DNA of 64,000 bases from Pseudomonas sp. MYb327 (GCF_040438925.1 NZ_CP159258.1:4292001-4356000); one strand, 5' to 3'. Positions 1 to 11,660 are shown, numbered from the stretch's first letter. The notes: generated from the sequence alone by a model not told the origin. Numbers and translations: made by a program.

Positions 1-1048
1 GATCGCCGAGACCATCAATCAACGCCTGATTCTGCTCTGGCGTGCCGATGGAGATCCGCAGGAATTGGGCGATCCGCTCCTGTTTGAAGTGCCGAACGAT
101 CACGCCTTGCTCACGCAACTTCGCGGCGAGCCCGGCCGCATCGTGTTTGGGGTGACGGGCGAAAATGAAGTTCGCCGCCGACGGCAACACTTCAAAACCC
201 TTCTCCTCCAGCTGCGCAACAACCTTCTCGCGACTCTGGATGACCAACCGGCAAGTCTTGTCGAAATACTCGCGATCCTCGAACGCCGCCGCCGCGCCGA
301 CATTAGCCATGCGATCCAGCGGATAGGAGTTGAAGCTGTTCTTGATCCGCTCCAGCGCCTCAATCAGGTCCGGATGGCCGACGGCCAGACCAACCCGCAG
401 ACCCGCCAATGAACGGGACTTGGACAAGGTCTGGGTCACCAGCAGGTTCGGATAACGGTCGACCAAACTAATCGCCGTTTCACCGCCGAAGTCGATGTAA
501 GCCTCGTCCACCACGACCACTGAATCCGGGCTCGCCTTGAGGATTTGCTCGACAGCTTCAAGCGCCAGCAGGCAACCGGTCGGCGCGTTCGGATTCGGGA
601 AAATGATCCCGCCGTTCGGCTTGGCGTAGTCCGCCGGGTTGATCCGGAACTGTTCGTCCAGCGGCACCGCATCGAACTTGATGCCGTACAGACCGCAGTA
701 AACCGGATAGAAGCTGTAGCTGATATCCGGGAACAGTAGCGGCTGATCGTGCTGCAGCAAACCATGGAAAATGTGCGCCAACACTTCATCGGAACCGTTG
801 CCGAGGAACACCTGATTGGCCTGCACGCCGTAATACTGGGCGACGGCGTTCTTCAGCAGATCGCTGTTCGGGTCCGGGTATAAGCGCAGGTTGTCGTTCA
901 GCTCGGTCTGCATCGCGGCCAAAGCTTTCGGCGATGGACCGTACGGGTTTTCGTTGGTGTTGAGCTTCACCAGTTTTGCCAGTTTCGGCTGCTCGCCCGG
1001 CACATACGGCACCAGGTTCTTGACGAACGGGCTCCAGAATTTACTCAT
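1..1048 (-). CDS. hisC: Histidinol-phosphate aminotransferase (3' end outside window)
   Basis: PLP-dependent aminotransferase of histidine biosynthesis, converting imidazole-acetol phosphate plus glutamate to histidinol phosphate in the cytoplasm. The frame reads [12 protein letters not shown] at its start and contains the NENP segment, NPNAPTG, and the PLP-lysine motif [10 protein letters not shown] (Lys about residue 210), all typical of fold-type I class I/II aminotransferases. It stays open to base 1 without a stop; about 349 codons are visible, so only the last few residues are missing. The start is 2 bases after the hisD stop, so the two are translationally close. Family and pathway are secure; the exact C-terminus cannot be seen. 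Confidence 0.95.
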   Translation of the reverse strand, partial: MSKFWSPFVKNLVPYVPGEQPKLAKLVKLNTNENPYGPSPKALAAMQTELNDNLRLYPDPNSDLLKNAVAQYYGVQANQVFLGNGSDEVLAHIFHGLLQHDQPLLFPDISYSFYPVYCGLYGIKFDAVPLDEQFRINPADYAKPNGGIIFPNPNAPTGCLLALEAVEQILKASPDSVVVVDEAYIDFGGETAISLVDRYPNLLVTQTLSKSRSLAGLRVGLAVGHPDLIEALERIKNSFNSYPLDRMANVGAAAAFEDREYFDKTCRLVIQSREKVVAQLEEKGFEVLPSAANFIFARHPKHDAAGLAAKLREQGVIVRHFKQERIAQFLRISIGTPEQNQALIDGLGD

Positions 1049-1050
1049 GC

Positions 1051-2376
1051 TCAGTTCCCCTGCTTATCATCAAGAATGCGGTATTCGGCGCTGCGGGCGT
1101 GGGCAGTCAGTGACTCGCCGCGGGCCAGCACAGAAGCGGTCTTGCCCAGTTCGGACGCACCCTGCTCGGAGCAGAAAATGATCGACGAGCGTTTCTGGAA
1201 GTCGTACACGCCCAGCGGCGAGGAGAACCGCGCGGTGCCGGAGGTTGGCAACACGTGGTTCGGACCTGCGCAATAATCGCCCAGGGCTTCGGAGGTGTGG
1301 CGGCCCATGAAGATCGCACCGGCGTGGCGGATCTGCGGCAGCCAGGCTTGCGGATCGGCGACCGACAGCTCCAGGTGCTCCGGCGCAATGCGGTTGGCCA
1401 CTTCCATGGCTTGCTCCATATCGCGCACCTTGATCAACGCGCCACGGCCATTGATCGACGTTTCGATGATTTCGGCACGCTCCATGGTCGGCATCAGTTT
1501 GGCGATACTGGCGGCGACCTGGTCGAGGAATTCGGCATCCGGGCTGACCAGAATCGCTTGGGCGTCTTCGTCGTGCTCGGCCTGGGAGAACAGGTCCATG
1601 GCGATCCAGTCCGGATCAGTCTTGCCGTCACACACCACGAGGATCTCGGACGGACCGGCGATCATGTCGATGCCGACCTGGCCAAATACGTGGCGCTTGG
1701 CAGTGGCGACATAGATGTTGCCAGGCCCGACCACTTTATCGACTTTCGGCACGCTTTCGGTGCCGTAAGCCAGTGCCGCAACGGCCTGCGCGCCGCCAAT
1801 GGTGAACACGCGGTCGACGCCGGCGATGCAGGCTGCGGCCAGTACCAGTTCGTTGATTTCACCGCGCGGGGTTGGCACGACCATGACCACTTCAGTCACG
1901 CCAGCGACTTTGGCCGGGATCGCATTCATCAACACCGACGACGGATACGATGCCTTGCCGCCCGGTACATACAGCCCGGCGCGGTCCAGCGGCGTGACTT
2001 TCTGGCCCAACACGGTGCCGTCGGCCTCGGTGTAGCTCCAGGAGTCCTGCTTCTGTTTTTCGTGGTAGCTGCGCACACGGGTGGCGGCGACTTCCAGCGC
2101 TTCGCGCTGGGCCACGGTAATGCGTGTCAGCGCCAGTTCCAGGCGTTCGCGCGGCAGGATCAGGTCGGCCATGGACTTCACGTCCAGGCCATCGAACTGG
2201 CGGGTGAAGTCCACCAGCGCCGCGTCGCCACGCTCACGCACAGCCTTGATGATGTCCAGCACGCGCTGATTGACCGAGTCGTCAGAGACACTTTCCCAGC
2301 TCAGCAGATGATCCAGATGATGCGCAAAATCCGGGTCAGCAGCGTTGAGTCGGCGAATTGCAGTCGGTGCGGTCAT
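1051..2376 (-). CDS. hisD: Histidinol dehydrogenase
   Basis: NAD- and zinc-dependent enzyme that oxidises L-histidinol to L-histidine in two steps, the end of the histidine pathway. The 441-residue product has the usual length. It carries the family landmarks YVPGG(K)ASYPSS, the GPGN(I)Y segment and [11 protein letters not shown], which contains metal-binding and catalytic Glu/His residues. It sits between hisG and hisC on the same strand. It starts 22 bases after a strong terminator-like hairpin, so its transcription may be attenuated or driven from within hisG. The start ATG has only a modest GAGG-like ribosome site. Confidence 0.96.
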   Translation of the reverse strand: MTAPTAIRRLNAADPDFAHHLDHLLSWESVSDDSVNQRVLDIIKAVRERGDAALVDFTRQFDGLDVKSMADLILPRERLELALTRITVAQREALEVAATRVRSYHEKQKQDSWSYTEADGTVLGQKVTPLDRAGLYVPGGKASYPSSVLMNAIPAKVAGVTEVVMVVPTPRGEINELVLAAACIAGVDRVFTIGGAQAVAALAYGTESVPKVDKVVGPGNIYVATAKRHVFGQVGIDMIAGPSEILVVCDGKTDPDWIAMDLFSQAEHDEDAQAILVSPDAEFLDQVAASIAKLMPTMERAEIIETSINGRGALIKVRDMEQAMEVANRIAPEHLELSVADPQAWLPQIRHAGAIFMGRHTSEALGDYCAGPNHVLPTSGTARFSSPLGVYDFQKRSSIIFCSEQGASELGKTASVLARGESLTAHARSAEYRILDDKQGN

Positions 2377-2398
2377 AGCGAGAGCCTCATAGGATTGG

Positions 2399-2449
2399 CA
2401 AAAAACTCAGGCGCCCGAAGCTAACATTCGATCCGCTTGGGCACCTGAG
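2399..2449 (-). terminator. Intrinsic terminator/attenuator between hisG and hisD
   Basis: Read on the minus strand, a stem beginning CTCAGGTGCCCAAGC pairs with GCTTCGGGCGCCTGAG (one wobble, one bulge) around a 13-base loop and is followed at once by six T. This is a canonical Rho-independent terminator shape. It lies 53 bases after the hisG stop and 22 bases before the hisD start, leaving no room for a separate promoter downstream of it. Confidence 0.75.
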
Positions 2450-2501
2450 AATTCTGGCTATGAGGCGGATAGACGGCGCGCCTTGCGGTCGCGCAGGTGA
2501 A

Positions 2502-3137
2502 TCAGCCGCGGTGTCGAGACTCCACTGCCTTGCGCAGGGTGTCGATCAACGCCTGGATACGGGCGTGCTGCATTTTCATCGAAGCCTTGTTGACGATCAG
2601 CCGGGAACTGATGGCCGCAATGAAATCCTGTGGCTCCAGGCCGTTGGCCCGCAGCGTGTTGCCGGTGTCGACCACGTCGATGATCTTGTCGGCCAGGCCG
2701 ATCAACGGCGCCAGCTCCATCGAGCCGTATAGCTTGATGATGTCGACCTGACGGCCTTGTTCGGCGTAGTAGCGCTTGGCAACGTTGACGAACTTGGTGG
2801 CGATGCGCAGGCGGCCCTTGGGCTCGACCGCACCGACCTTGCCGGCAGTCATCAACTTGCACTGGGCAATTTGCAGGTCCAGCGGCTCGTACAAGCCCTG
2901 GCCGCCGTATTCCATCAACACGTCTTTACCTGCGACACCAAGGTCGGCGGCACCATGCTCAACGTAAGTCGGCACGTCGGTGGCACGCACGATCAACAGG
3001 CGTACATCTTCCTGGGTCGTGGGGATGATCAGCTTGCGGCTCTTGTCCGGATTCTCGGTCGGCACGATGCCCGCTTCAGCCAGAAGCGGCAGGGTGTCGT
3101 CAAGGATGCGGCCCTTGGACAGTGCGATGGTCAACAT
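2502..3137 (-). CDS. hisG: ATP phosphoribosyltransferase, short form
   Basis: Catalyses the first committed step of histidine synthesis, condensing ATP and PRPP. The 211-residue length is that of the short HisG_S form, which lacks the C-terminal ACT-like regulatory domain and needs the HisRS-like partner HisZ (known for the family; hisZ is not in this window). Visible landmarks are [19 protein letters not shown] at the N-terminus, [13 protein letters not shown], and the PRPP-loop-like [16 protein letters not shown]. It follows murA after about 127 bases containing two small GC-rich inverted repeats without a T-tract, so read-through from murA is possible. Confidence 0.95.
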   Translation of the reverse strand: MLTIALSKGRILDDTLPLLAEAGIVPTENPDKSRKLIIPTTQEDVRLLIVRATDVPTYVEHGAADLGVAGKDVLMEYGGQGLYEPLDLQIAQCKLMTAGKVGAVEPKGRLRIATKFVNVAKRYYAEQGRQVDIIKLYGSMELAPLIGLADKIIDVVDTGNTLRANGLEPQDFIAAISSRLIVNKASMKMQHARIQALIDTLRKAVESRHRG

Positions 3138-3264
3138 GGGAAACGTCAGTCCTTATCAAGGTACTCATGCCCGGTCGCAAACGGCGCCGGACACACATCG
3201 AGCCGGAAACCGGCTCGACTTGAAACGAAATCATCGGGCACGTCCCTGTGCCCATGCAGCAGAA

Positions 3265-4792
<1,528 letters not shown>

Positions 4793-4838
4793 GCTCAACC
4801 TCAATCGGCGCCCTGTGCGCGCGGGTCGGACATCATAC

Positions 4839-4895
4839 AAAAAAGCCCCGCGCCTGCGAACCCCGCGAAGCAGGACTCTGACGGGGGGCTTCTTT
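4839..4895 (-). terminator. Rho-independent terminator after mlaB
   Basis: On the minus strand, AAGCCCCCCG pairs across a branched structure with CGCGGGGCTT and is followed by a run of six T. An inner CCTGC/GCAGG stem adds stability. It lies between the mlaB stop (4907) and the ibaG start (4792), and so separates the mla operon from ibaG-murA. Confidence 0.7.
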
Positions 4896-4906
4896 ATCGA
4901 TGTGGA

Positions 4907-5212
4907 TTAGGGATGCGCCAACAGCTCGGTCAACTCACTGACCTGAGCGATTTCACGCATGTCTTCTGGCATAGCACGGATGCTCAGCGCCTTGCCGGCC
5001 GCCTGAGCATCACGCATGAAGCACAGCAGCAGGGACAAACCGACGCTGCTGGACTTCGTCACAGCTGCACAATCGACCACTAACGCCGCAGCCTTGCTCG
5101 CCTTGATCAAGGCGTGGCCCTGCTCGCGCAATCCAGGGCCGGTGCGGTAATCCAGCACGCCGCTGAGCCGCAGCTCGCCGGCCTCGTCCATCTGGATGGC
5201 CGACTCGCTCAT
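4907..5212 (-). CDS. mlaB: STAS-domain phospholipid transport subunit MlaB
   Basis: STAS-domain protein of 101 residues that, in the family, binds the MlaF ATPase and stabilises the MlaFEDB inner-membrane complex for retrograde phospholipid transport. The sequence includes the STAS-like core VVDCAAVTKSSSVGLSLLL. Its ATG at 5212 overlaps the mlaC stop by 4 bases (ATGA), indicating coupled translation; the 21-residue upstream extension is not needed. It is the last gene of mlaFEDCB (known as ttg2 in P. putida). Confidence 0.88.
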   Translation of the reverse strand: MSESAIQMDEAGELRLSGVLDYRTGPGLREQGHALIKASKAAALVVDCAAVTKSSSVGLSLLLCFMRDAQAAGKALSIRAMPEDMREIAQVSELTELLAHP

Positions 5213-5862
5213 TGCGTTGACTTCTGGTCGGCGTTTTCGGTGGAGGCCTTGGCCTTGGCGACTTCCCCGGCCCAACCGTTGATGGTCTTGTCCAGGTCGT
5301 TGCCATTGCGCTGCATCGCGTCGGCGAACTGATCACGGAACAGTTTGCCAATGTTGATGCCGTTGATGATCACGTTGCGCAGCTTCCACTCACCGCCGAC
5401 CTTTTCCAGTGTGTACGACACAGGATAGATCGCACCGTTGCTGCCCTTGACCGTCATGCCGACGCTAGTACGGTCGCCCGACTCGTCCTTGGCAGGATCA
5501 ACGGTAATGCCCTGGTTGTTGTACTCCAGCAAGGCATTGCCATAGAACTGGAACAGGCCCTTCTTGAAGTTTTCTTCAAAGGTTTTCATTTGCGCAGGGG
5601 TGGCTTTGCGCGAGTACTTGACCGTCATGATGCTTTTGGAAATGCCCTCGGCATCCACGACAGGCCCGACAATGCTGTTTAGCGCCGCATAAAAGTCCTG
5701 CGGATCCTGCTTGTACTTTTCTTTGTTGGCGGCCAGGTCGGCCAGCAACCGGTTTGTAGTGTCCTGAACCAGTTCGTGCGCGGAAGGCGCCGCCACGGCG
5801 TTAGCCACCAACGGCAGGGCCGCGAGCAATACCAACAGGCCACGTCGCAAGGTAGAGATCAT
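5209..5862 (-). CDS. mlaC: Periplasmic phospholipid-binding protein MlaC
   Basis: Soluble shuttle carrying phospholipid between the outer-membrane MlaA complex and inner-membrane MlaD (family knowledge). An N-terminal signal peptide MISTLRRGLLVLLAALPLVANA is followed by the mature start AAPSAHELV, and the MlaC/Ttg2 domain fills the rest (217 residues). The ATG at 5862 is chosen because AGGAG lies 7 bases upstream. A further ATG at 5877 overlaps the mlaD stop and is less likely. It is translationally coupled to mlaB. Confidence 0.93.
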   Translation of the reverse strand: MISTLRRGLLVLLAALPLVANAVAAPSAHELVQDTTNRLLADLAANKEKYKQDPQDFYAALNSIVGPVVDAEGISKSIMTVKYSRKATPAQMKTFEENFKKGLFQFYGNALLEYNNQGITVDPAKDESGDRTSVGMTVKGSNGAIYPVSYTLEKVGGEWKLRNVIINGINIGKLFRDQFADAMQRNGNDLDKTINGWAGEVAKAKASTENADQKSTQ

Positions 5863-5873
5863 TTGGAAACTCC

Positions 5874-6341
5874 TCATTTGGCGTCTTTGCTAACGGTATT
5901 GAGCAGGAATTTACCGATCAGGTCCTCGAGCACCAGCGACGACTGGGTGTCGTGGATGGTCCCGCCATCCTTGAGCAGGGCTTCTTCCCCGCCCACACTG
6001 ATACCGATGTACTTCTCGCCCAACAGGCCAGCGGTCAGGATAGATGCAGTGGAGTCCGCCGGCAGGTTATCTACACGCTTTTCAAGCTGCATGGTCACGC
6101 GACCGGTGAAACTGTCGCGATCCAGATCGATCGCCGTCACCTTGCCGATAGTCACACCGGCCATGGTCACTTTAGCTCTAACCGTCAGGCCGGCGATATT
6201 GTCGAAATACGCGTAAAGTTTATAGGTTTCGGTATTCGGGCTCGGGGACAGGCCACTGACCCGCAGCGCCAGCAGCAGCAAAGCCAGGATGCCAGCCAGC
6301 AAGAAAAGGCCGACACCGATTTCCAGGGTGCGGTTTTGCAT
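5874..6341 (-). CDS. mlaD: MCE-domain lipid transport protein MlaD
   Basis: Inner-membrane-anchored MCE protein of 155 residues; in the family it forms a hexameric ring through which lipid passes to or from MlaC. One N-terminal membrane helix (about residues 7-27, GVGLFLLAGILALLLLALRV) is followed by the MCE domain (about 38-118), including AKVTMAGVTIGKV and GLLGEKYIGI. The start overlaps the mlaE stop by one base, so the genes are tightly coupled. Confidence 0.95.
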   Translation of the reverse strand: MQNRTLEIGVGLFLLAGILALLLLALRVSGLSPSPNTETYKLYAYFDNIAGLTVRAKVTMAGVTIGKVTAIDLDRDSFTGRVTMQLEKRVDNLPADSTASILTAGLLGEKYIGISVGGEEALLKDGGTIHDTQSSLVLEDLIGKFLLNTVSKDAK

Positions 6342-7138
6342 CAGAAATCTCCAAACATCAAGGCGGTCAGAATAAAGTCCAGGCCGAGTACTGCCAAAGA
6401 GGCATACACCACGGTCTTGGTAGTGGCACGACTGATCCCCTCGGAAGTGGGCTCGCAGTCATAGCCTTGGAATACGGCAATCCAGGTGACGACAAAGGCG
6501 AAAACAATGCTCTTGATGATGCCGTTGAGCACATCGTCGGCGAAGGTCACGCTGTTCTGCATGTTCGACCAGTAGGAACCTTCATACACGCCCAGCCAGT
6601 CGACGGCCACCCACGAACCACCCCATATCCCCACGACGCTGAAAATCATCGCCAGCACCGGCAGGGAAATGAAACCGGCCCACAGGCGCGGGGCAATGAT
6701 GTACTTGAGCGGATCGACCCCGATCATCTCCAGGCTGGACAACTGTTCAGTGGATTTCATGTTGCCTATTTCCGCCGTCAGCGCCGAACCGGCACGTCCG
6801 GCGAACAGCAGCGCGGTCACCACCGGTCCCAGCTCGCGCAGCAACGTCAGGGCAACCATCTGCCCGACCGCCTGCTCGGAACCGTAGCTGGACAGGATGT
6901 TGAACCCTTGCAACGCCAGCACCATGCCGATGAACACCCCGGAAACCACAATGATCACCAGGGACATCACACCGACGGAATGCAACTGCTTGACCAGCAG
7001 GCCAAAACCGCCGCCGATCCCACCGCGCCCCAGCAGCGCATGAAACAGGAACAACGCCGAACGCCCGAACACCGCCAGCACATCGATGCCGGCGTGGCCG
7101 AAGCGGCGCACTCTTTCTATTAGTGAAGTCTTGCGCAT
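6341..7138 (-). CDS. mlaE: Phospholipid ABC transporter permease MlaE
   Basis: MlaE/YrbE permease of the retrograde phospholipid ABC transporter. The 265-residue protein has several hydrophobic segments and the family landmarks [22 protein letters not shown] and [16 protein letters not shown], which form the conserved cytoplasmic loop contacting MlaF. It overlaps mlaF by one base and mlaD by one base, so stoichiometric expression is expected. Confidence 0.96.
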   Translation of the reverse strand: MRKTSLIERVRRFGHAGIDVLAVFGRSALFLFHALLGRGGIGGGFGLLVKQLHSVGVMSLVIIVVSGVFIGMVLALQGFNILSSYGSEQAVGQMVALTLLRELGPVVTALLFAGRAGSALTAEIGNMKSTEQLSSLEMIGVDPLKYIIAPRLWAGFISLPVLAMIFSVVGIWGGSWVAVDWLGVYEGSYWSNMQNSVTFADDVLNGIIKSIVFAFVVTWIAVFQGYDCEPTSEGISRATTKTVVYASLAVLGLDFILTALMFGDF

Positions 7139-7947
7139 CAGCGCTTCCCCAGGAGATCTGCGCGGTAATCCGTCGCTGGAAAGTGATAGGCGACCGGACC
7201 GTCTGGTTCGCCTGTCATGAATTGCCGGATACGCGGTTCGTCCGAGTTCATCAGTTCTTGCGGCGTGCCCTGCCCCAACACCTGCCCGTCGCCCACCACA
7301 TAGATGTAATCGGCAATGCTCGCGGTCTCGGCCAGGTCGTGGGAAACCACGATACTGGTGATGCCCAGTGCATCGTTGAGCAGGCGGATCAGGCGCACCA
7401 ATACGCCCATGGCGATGGGGTCCTGGCCGACAAAGGGCTCGTCATACATGAGAATCTGCGGATCGAGCGCAATCGCCCGCGCCAGCGCGACACGACGCTT
7501 CATGCCCCCGGACAGTTCGTCAGGCATCAGGTCAATGGCGCCACGCAACCCCACGGCCTGCAATTTGAGCAGGACGATATCCCGGATCATTTCTTCCGGA
7601 AGCTCGGTATGAACGCGCAAAGGAAAGGCGACGTTCTCGAACACATCGAGATCGGTAAACAGTGCGCCACTCTGAAACAGCACGCCCATGTGCTTGCGGG
7701 CATCGAACAGATCGCTACGAGACAGCTGCGGCAGATTCTGCCCATTGACCCAGACTTCGCCGCTGGATGGACGCAACTGTGCGCCCATCAACCGCAACAG
7801 CGTGGTCTTGCCACACCCGGAAGGCCCCATGATGCCGGTGACCTTGCCACGGGGAATACGGATATCGACGTTATTGAAAATGCTGCGCGCACCGCGCTTG
7901 AAGGTCAGTCCCTTCAGCTCGACCGCGTAGGCGTTATCGGCACTCAT
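7138..7947 (-). CDS. mlaF: Phospholipid ABC transporter ATP-binding protein MlaF
   Basis: Cytoplasmic ATPase of the Mla transporter, 269 residues. Walker [10 protein letters not shown] is at residues 41-49, the signature is LSGGMKRR, and Walker B is [13 protein letters not shown] followed by the switch His in VVSHD. It is the first gene of mlaFEDCB and is divergent from kdsD across a 272-base spacer, as in many gammaproteobacteria. No promoter for the mla operon was confidently read. Confidence 0.96.
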   Translation of the reverse strand: MSADNAYAVELKGLTFKRGARSIFNNVDIRIPRGKVTGIMGPSGCGKTTLLRLMGAQLRPSSGEVWVNGQNLPQLSRSDLFDARKHMGVLFQSGALFTDLDVFENVAFPLRVHTELPEEMIRDIVLLKLQAVGLRGAIDLMPDELSGGMKRRVALARAIALDPQILMYDEPFVGQDPIAMGVLVRLIRLLNDALGITSIVVSHDLAETASIADYIYVVGDGQVLGQGTPQELMNSDEPRIRQFMTGEPDGPVAYHFPATDYRADLLGKR

Positions 7948-8179
7948 CTAAACTCCTTGCGATGCAGCCTCTCACTCGGACGCCTGGCTTCCTGACAAAA
8001 GCACATCCCCGGGCGGGCCGAACTGGCGGCGAACTATATCACTGCAAACGCCACGCGCCCAAGGCCAATGCCGGTCCATGTTCCGCGAGATGAGTGGCAA
8101 AAAGCTTCATTTAGAGGGATTCGGTAACAAGGAATGACAATGCGCGACGAACTTGCGTGAGGGTTTCGATCATAACCGC

Positions 8180-8185
8180 TATAAT
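8180..8185 (+). promoter_or_regulatory. Candidate -10 box for kdsD
   Basis: A perfect TATAAT lies 35 bases before the kdsD ATG. No good -35 is seen at 16-18 bases, so this is only a candidate. The rest of the mlaF-kdsD spacer shows no clear element. Confidence 0.35.
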
Positions 8186-8219
8186 CGCCGCCTTTTCATC
8201 AGGCTATACGATTTCCGAC

Positions 8220-9194
8220 ATGAGCCAATCCAGCGAGCTGATTCAATCCGCACAACGCACCATCCGCCTCGAAATGGAAGCCGTACAAGGCTTGCTACCC
8301 CAAATCGATGCAGATTTCGTACGCGCTTGCGAGATGATTCTGGCCAGCAAAGGCCGCGTAGTCGTGGTTGGCATGGGCAAATCAGGGCACATCGGCAACA
8401 AGATCGCCGCCACCCTGGCCAGCACCGGCACCACGGCATTTTTTGTGCACCCGGCCGAAGCCAGTCACGGCGACATGGGCATGATCACCCGCGACGACAT
8501 CATCCTCGCGCTGTCGAACTCCGGCTCGACCAATGAAATCGTCACCCTGCTGCCGCTCATCAAGCGCCTGGGCATTCAGTTGATCAGCATGACCGGCAAC
8601 CCGAATTCGCCCCTGTCCAAAGCTGCTGAAGTCAATCTGAATGTTCACGTCGAGCACGAAGCCTGCCCACTGAACCTGGCGCCCACCTCTTCGACCACCG
8701 CAGCATTGGTCATGGGCGACGCCCTGGCCGTCGCCCTGCTGGAAGCGCGAGGCTTCACCGCCGAAGACTTTGCGTTTTCCCACCCGGGTGGCGCGCTGGG
8801 CCGACGCCTGCTGCTGAAAGTGGAAAACGTCATGCACGCCGGGCAAGAACTGCCGCAGGTTCAGCGCGGCACCCTGCTCAAGGACGCGCTGATGGAAATG
8901 ACCCGCAAGGGCCTGGGAATGACCGTGATCCTTGAAGCCGACGGCAAACTCGCCGGGATCTTCACCGACGGCGATTTGCGCCGCACCCTGGACCGCACCA
9001 TCGACATCCACAGCGTGACCATCGACCAGGTCATGACTGCCCACGGCAAGACTGCCCGCGCCGAAATGCTCGCCGCCGAGGCCCTGAAAATCATGGAAGA
9101 TCATAAAATCAACGCGCTCGTCGTGGTCGACAGCGAAGACCGCCCGGTCGGCGCCTTGAACATGCACGACTTGCTGCGTGCGGGAGTAATGTAA
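8220..9194 (+). CDS. kdsD: D-arabinose 5-phosphate isomerase
   Basis: Interconverts ribulose 5-phosphate and arabinose 5-phosphate, the first step towards Kdo for lipopolysaccharide. The 324-residue protein has an N-terminal SIS domain (about residues 25-180; GMGKSGHIGNKIAATLAST and LSNSGSTNE bind the sugar phosphate) and two C-terminal CBS domains (about 205-324). The start MSQSSELI is chosen over a 21-residue upstream extension that would run through the candidate promoter. The kdsC start overlaps its stop by one base, so the two Kdo genes are coupled. Confidence 0.95.
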   Translation: MSQSSELIQSAQRTIRLEMEAVQGLLPQIDADFVRACEMILASKGRVVVVGMGKSGHIGNKIAATLASTGTTAFFVHPAEASHGDMGMITRDDIILALSNSGSTNEIVTLLPLIKRLGIQLISMTGNPNSPLSKAAEVNLNVHVEHEACPLNLAPTSSTTAALVMGDALAVALLEARGFTAEDFAFSHPGGALGRRLLLKVENVMHAGQELPQVQRGTLLKDALMEMTRKGLGMTVILEADGKLAGIFTDGDLRRTLDRTIDIHSVTIDQVMTAHGKTARAEMLAAEALKIMEDHKINALVVVDSEDRPVGALNMHDLLRAGVM

Positions 9195-9718
9195 TGAGCG
9201 CAGACCTTCTGCAACGTGGCCAACAGATCAAACTGGCGGTATTCGACGTCGACGGCGTACTGACCGACGGACGCCTGTACTTCCTCGAAGACGGCAGCGA
9301 ATTCAAGACCTTCAACACCCTCGACGGCCAGGGCATCAAGATGCTGATGGCAGCCGGCGTGCAGACCGCTATTATCAGCGGCCGTAAAACTCCGGTCGTA
9401 GAGCGACGAGCGAAGAATCTCGGCATTCCGCACCTTTACCAGGGTCGCGAAGACAAACTTGTGGTACTGGACGAACTTCTGGGCCAACTCAACCTAAGCT
9501 ATGAACAGGTCGCCTACCTCGGCGACGACTTGCCAGACCTGCCGGTGATTCGCCGCGTAGGCTTGGGCATGGCAGTGGCCAATGCCGCCAGTTTCGTGCG
9601 TGAACACGCCCACGGCGTGACCCAGGCCCGCGGTGGCGAGGGTGCCGCGCGAGAATTCTGCGAATTGATCCTGCGCGCCCAGGGCCGCCTTGATGCGGCC
9701 AACGCCGCGTACCTGTGA
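9194..9718 (+). CDS. kdsC: 3-deoxy-D-manno-octulosonate 8-phosphate phosphatase
   Basis: HAD-superfamily (C0 subfamily, tetrameric) phosphatase that releases Kdo from Kdo-8-phosphate. The 174-residue protein has the catalytic motif FDVDGVLTDG with nucleophile Asp18 and acid/base Asp20, motif II IISGRK, and a GDDLPDLPVI metal-binding motif. It is translationally coupled to kdsD upstream and to lptC downstream, so Kdo synthesis and LPS export are co-expressed. Confidence 0.95.
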   Translation: MSADLLQRGQQIKLAVFDVDGVLTDGRLYFLEDGSEFKTFNTLDGQGIKMLMAAGVQTAIISGRKTPVVERRAKNLGIPHLYQGREDKLVVLDELLGQLNLSYEQVAYLGDDLPDLPVIRRVGLGMAVANAASFVREHAHGVTQARGGEGAAREFCELILRAQGRLDAANAAYL

Positions 9719-9726
9719 GCCAAGAC

Positions 9727-10299
9727 ATGTTGAGCAAAAAGATTCGCAACACTCTGGTGTTCGGCTCCATCGCGGCGATTTTCGCCGCGGTCGGATACTG
9801 GAATATCAGCCCGGAACGCTTCCTCGACAAGCCAGTGGTGAAGGCCGACGAAAGCGCGATCGACTATTACGCGATCAACGCCCACAGTGTGCAGTTCCTG
9901 CCGGACGGCAAACTGCAATACGAGATGACGTCCGACAAGGTCGAACACCTCAAGGCAACCGAAGTGACGTTGCTGACCAACCCCGACCTGAACATGTTCC
10001 GTGGTACCGAGTTCCCATGGCACGTCCAGAGCGAAAAGGGTGAAGTCAATCCGGACGGTACGCAGGTTGAATTGATTGACTCGGTACGCATCACGCGTTT
10101 CGACGAAAAAAATCGCAGGACCCTGATCACCACCACTCGCATGACGGTGTTCCCGCAACAGCAATATGCGCAGACCGAGCAACCCGTTAGAATCGACGGC
10201 GCTGGCGGCGTATCGACTGGTAACGGAATGAAAGCGTATTTGAAAGAAAGCAGGATACACCTGCTATCGAACGTAAGAGGACAGTATGAGGCTCGTTAA
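9727..10299 (+). CDS. lptC: LPS export protein LptC
   Basis: Bitopic inner-membrane protein joining the LptB2FG extractor to the periplasmic LptA bridge. MLSKKIRNTLVFGSIAAIFAAVGYW gives the single membrane helix, and the rest is the periplasmic beta-jellyroll (about 190 residues in all). A GTG at 9715 overlapping the kdsC stop (GTGA) would add MSQD and is an alternative start; the ATG at 9727 is preferred by family alignment from memory. The 3' end overlaps lptA by 14 bases. Confidence 0.9.
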   Translation: MLSKKIRNTLVFGSIAAIFAAVGYWNISPERFLDKPVVKADESAIDYYAINAHSVQFLPDGKLQYEMTSDKVEHLKATEVTLLTNPDLNMFRGTEFPWHVQSEKGEVNPDGTQVELIDSVRITRFDEKNRRTLITTTRMTVFPQQQYAQTEQPVRIDGAGGVSTGNGMKAYLKESRIHLLSNVRGQYEAR

Positions 10300-10834
10300 A
10301 ACCCTCCCTATTTTGCTCAGTCTGGGCGCAGCACTGGGAAGCGTGAGCGCCTGGGCTCTGCCGAACGATCAGCAGCAGCCAATCCGCATTCAGGCCGACG
10401 ACGCCCAACTGGACGACAAGAACGGTGTTGCCACCTATACCGGCGACGTGATCATCACCCAGGGCTCGATGAAGGTCACCGGCAACAAAGTGACCATGAC
10501 CCGTGCCGCCGATGGCGACATCGACGTGGTGACCTCGGTGGGCAACCTGGCCTACTTCGAGCAACTGCAAACCGCTGGAGACACCAAGCCCGTGCAGGGC
10601 TGGGGTGTGACCATCCAGTATCTCGCCAAGCAAAATCGTGTCGTGCTGATTGACCGCGCCAAGGTCATCGATAAGGACGACAACGTCACCCAAGGCGAGA
10701 AAATCGTCTACGACACCGAGAAAAAGCTCGCCAGCGCCGGTCGCGCTACCGGCAGCAAGGTGACCGAGTCGCGTCCGCGCATCGACATGGTGATCCAGCC
10801 GAAAAAGAAAACCGACGAGCAAAAGGCCCAGTAA
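10286..10834 (+). CDS. lptA: Periplasmic LPS bridge protein LptA
   Basis: OstA-like periplasmic protein that polymerises to carry LPS across the periplasm to LptD. A signal peptide (about residues 1-24, ending SAWA) precedes the LptA/OstA domain, with [20 protein letters not shown] at the start of the mature region and a Lys-rich tail. An AAGAGGA ribosome site lies inside lptC. The stop overlaps the lptB ATG, so lptC-A-B form one translational block. Confidence 0.95.
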   Translation: MRLVKTLPILLSLGAALGSVSAWALPNDQQQPIRIQADDAQLDDKNGVATYTGDVIITQGSMKVTGNKVTMTRAADGDIDVVTSVGNLAYFEQLQTAGDTKPVQGWGVTIQYLAKQNRVVLIDRAKVIDKDDNVTQGEKIVYDTEKKLASAGRATGSKVTESRPRIDMVIQPKKKTDEQKAQ

Positions 10835-11559
10835 TGGCAACTCTGAAAGCTCAGCATCTGGCCAAGAGCTACAAGAGCCGTCAGGTCGTGCGTGACGTCA
10901 GCCTGTCCATCGACAGCGGTCAGATCGTCGGCCTGCTTGGTCCCAACGGCGCCGGCAAGACCACTTGTTTCTACATGATCGTGGGCCTGGTACAGGCCGA
11001 TCAGGGCCGCGTCCTGATCGACGACCTGGATGTCAGCCATCAGCCGATGCATGGCCGTGCAAAGGCCGGCATCGGCTATCTGCCGCAAGAAGCCTCGATC
11101 TTCCGCAAACTCTCGGTAGCCGATAACATCATGGCGATCCTCGAGACCCGCAAGGAACTCGACAAGGCCGGTCGTCGCAAAGAACTGGAAAGCCTGTTGC
11201 AGGAATTCCACATCAGCCATATCCGCGACAACCTCGGCATGAGCCTGTCCGGTGGCGAACGTCGCCGCGTGGAAATCGCCCGGGCACTGGCCACTAACCC
11301 GAAGTTCATCCTGCTCGACGAACCCTTCGCTGGCGTGGACCCGATTTCGGTGGGTGACATCAAACAGATCATCTACCACCTCAAGGCCAAGGGCATTGGC
11401 GTGCTGATCACTGACCACAACGTCCGTGAAACCCTGGATATCTGCGAAACCGCCTATATCGTCAACGATGGCCAACTGATCGCCGAAGGCGACTCTGAAA
11501 CCATCCTGGCCAACGACCTGGTCAAGGAAGTGTACTTGGGCCATGAGTTCCGCCTGTAA
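10834..11559 (+). CDS. lptB: LPS export ABC transporter ATPase LptB
   Basis: ATPase that powers LPS extraction by the LptB2FG complex. The 241-residue protein shows Walker [10 protein letters not shown] (residues 36-44), the Q-loop [16 protein letters not shown], signature [15 protein letters not shown], Walker [14 protein letters not shown] and the switch His in [11 protein letters not shown]. It is followed by rpoN, whose own leader of about 184 bases suggests an additional promoter. Confidence 0.97.
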   Translation: MATLKAQHLAKSYKSRQVVRDVSLSIDSGQIVGLLGPNGAGKTTCFYMIVGLVQADQGRVLIDDLDVSHQPMHGRAKAGIGYLPQEASIFRKLSVADNIMAILETRKELDKAGRRKELESLLQEFHISHIRDNLGMSLSGGERRRVEIARALATNPKFILLDEPFAGVDPISVGDIKQIIYHLKAKGIGVLITDHNVRETLDICETAYIVNDGQLIAEGDSETILANDLVKEVYLGHEFRL

Positions 11560-11660
11560 GCGCTGAGGTGTCTGGCAGGTCGCCAAAGCGCTTGTCTCGA
11601 TAAAAAATCAACATTTTTTTATTGTTACAGCGCTCTAGGCAAACGCTGCAGTTTCGGGCA

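Noticed and set aside
1255..2424. 389-residue plus-strand frame opposite hisD
   Set aside because: Antisense shadow of a clear hisD gene in high-GC DNA; no family resemblance, no ribosome site.
3199..3253. GC hairpins between murA and hisG as a terminator
   Set aside because: Two inverted repeats are present (CGAGCCGGAAACCGGCTCG and GGGCACGTCCCTGTGCCC) but no T-run follows either on the minus strand.
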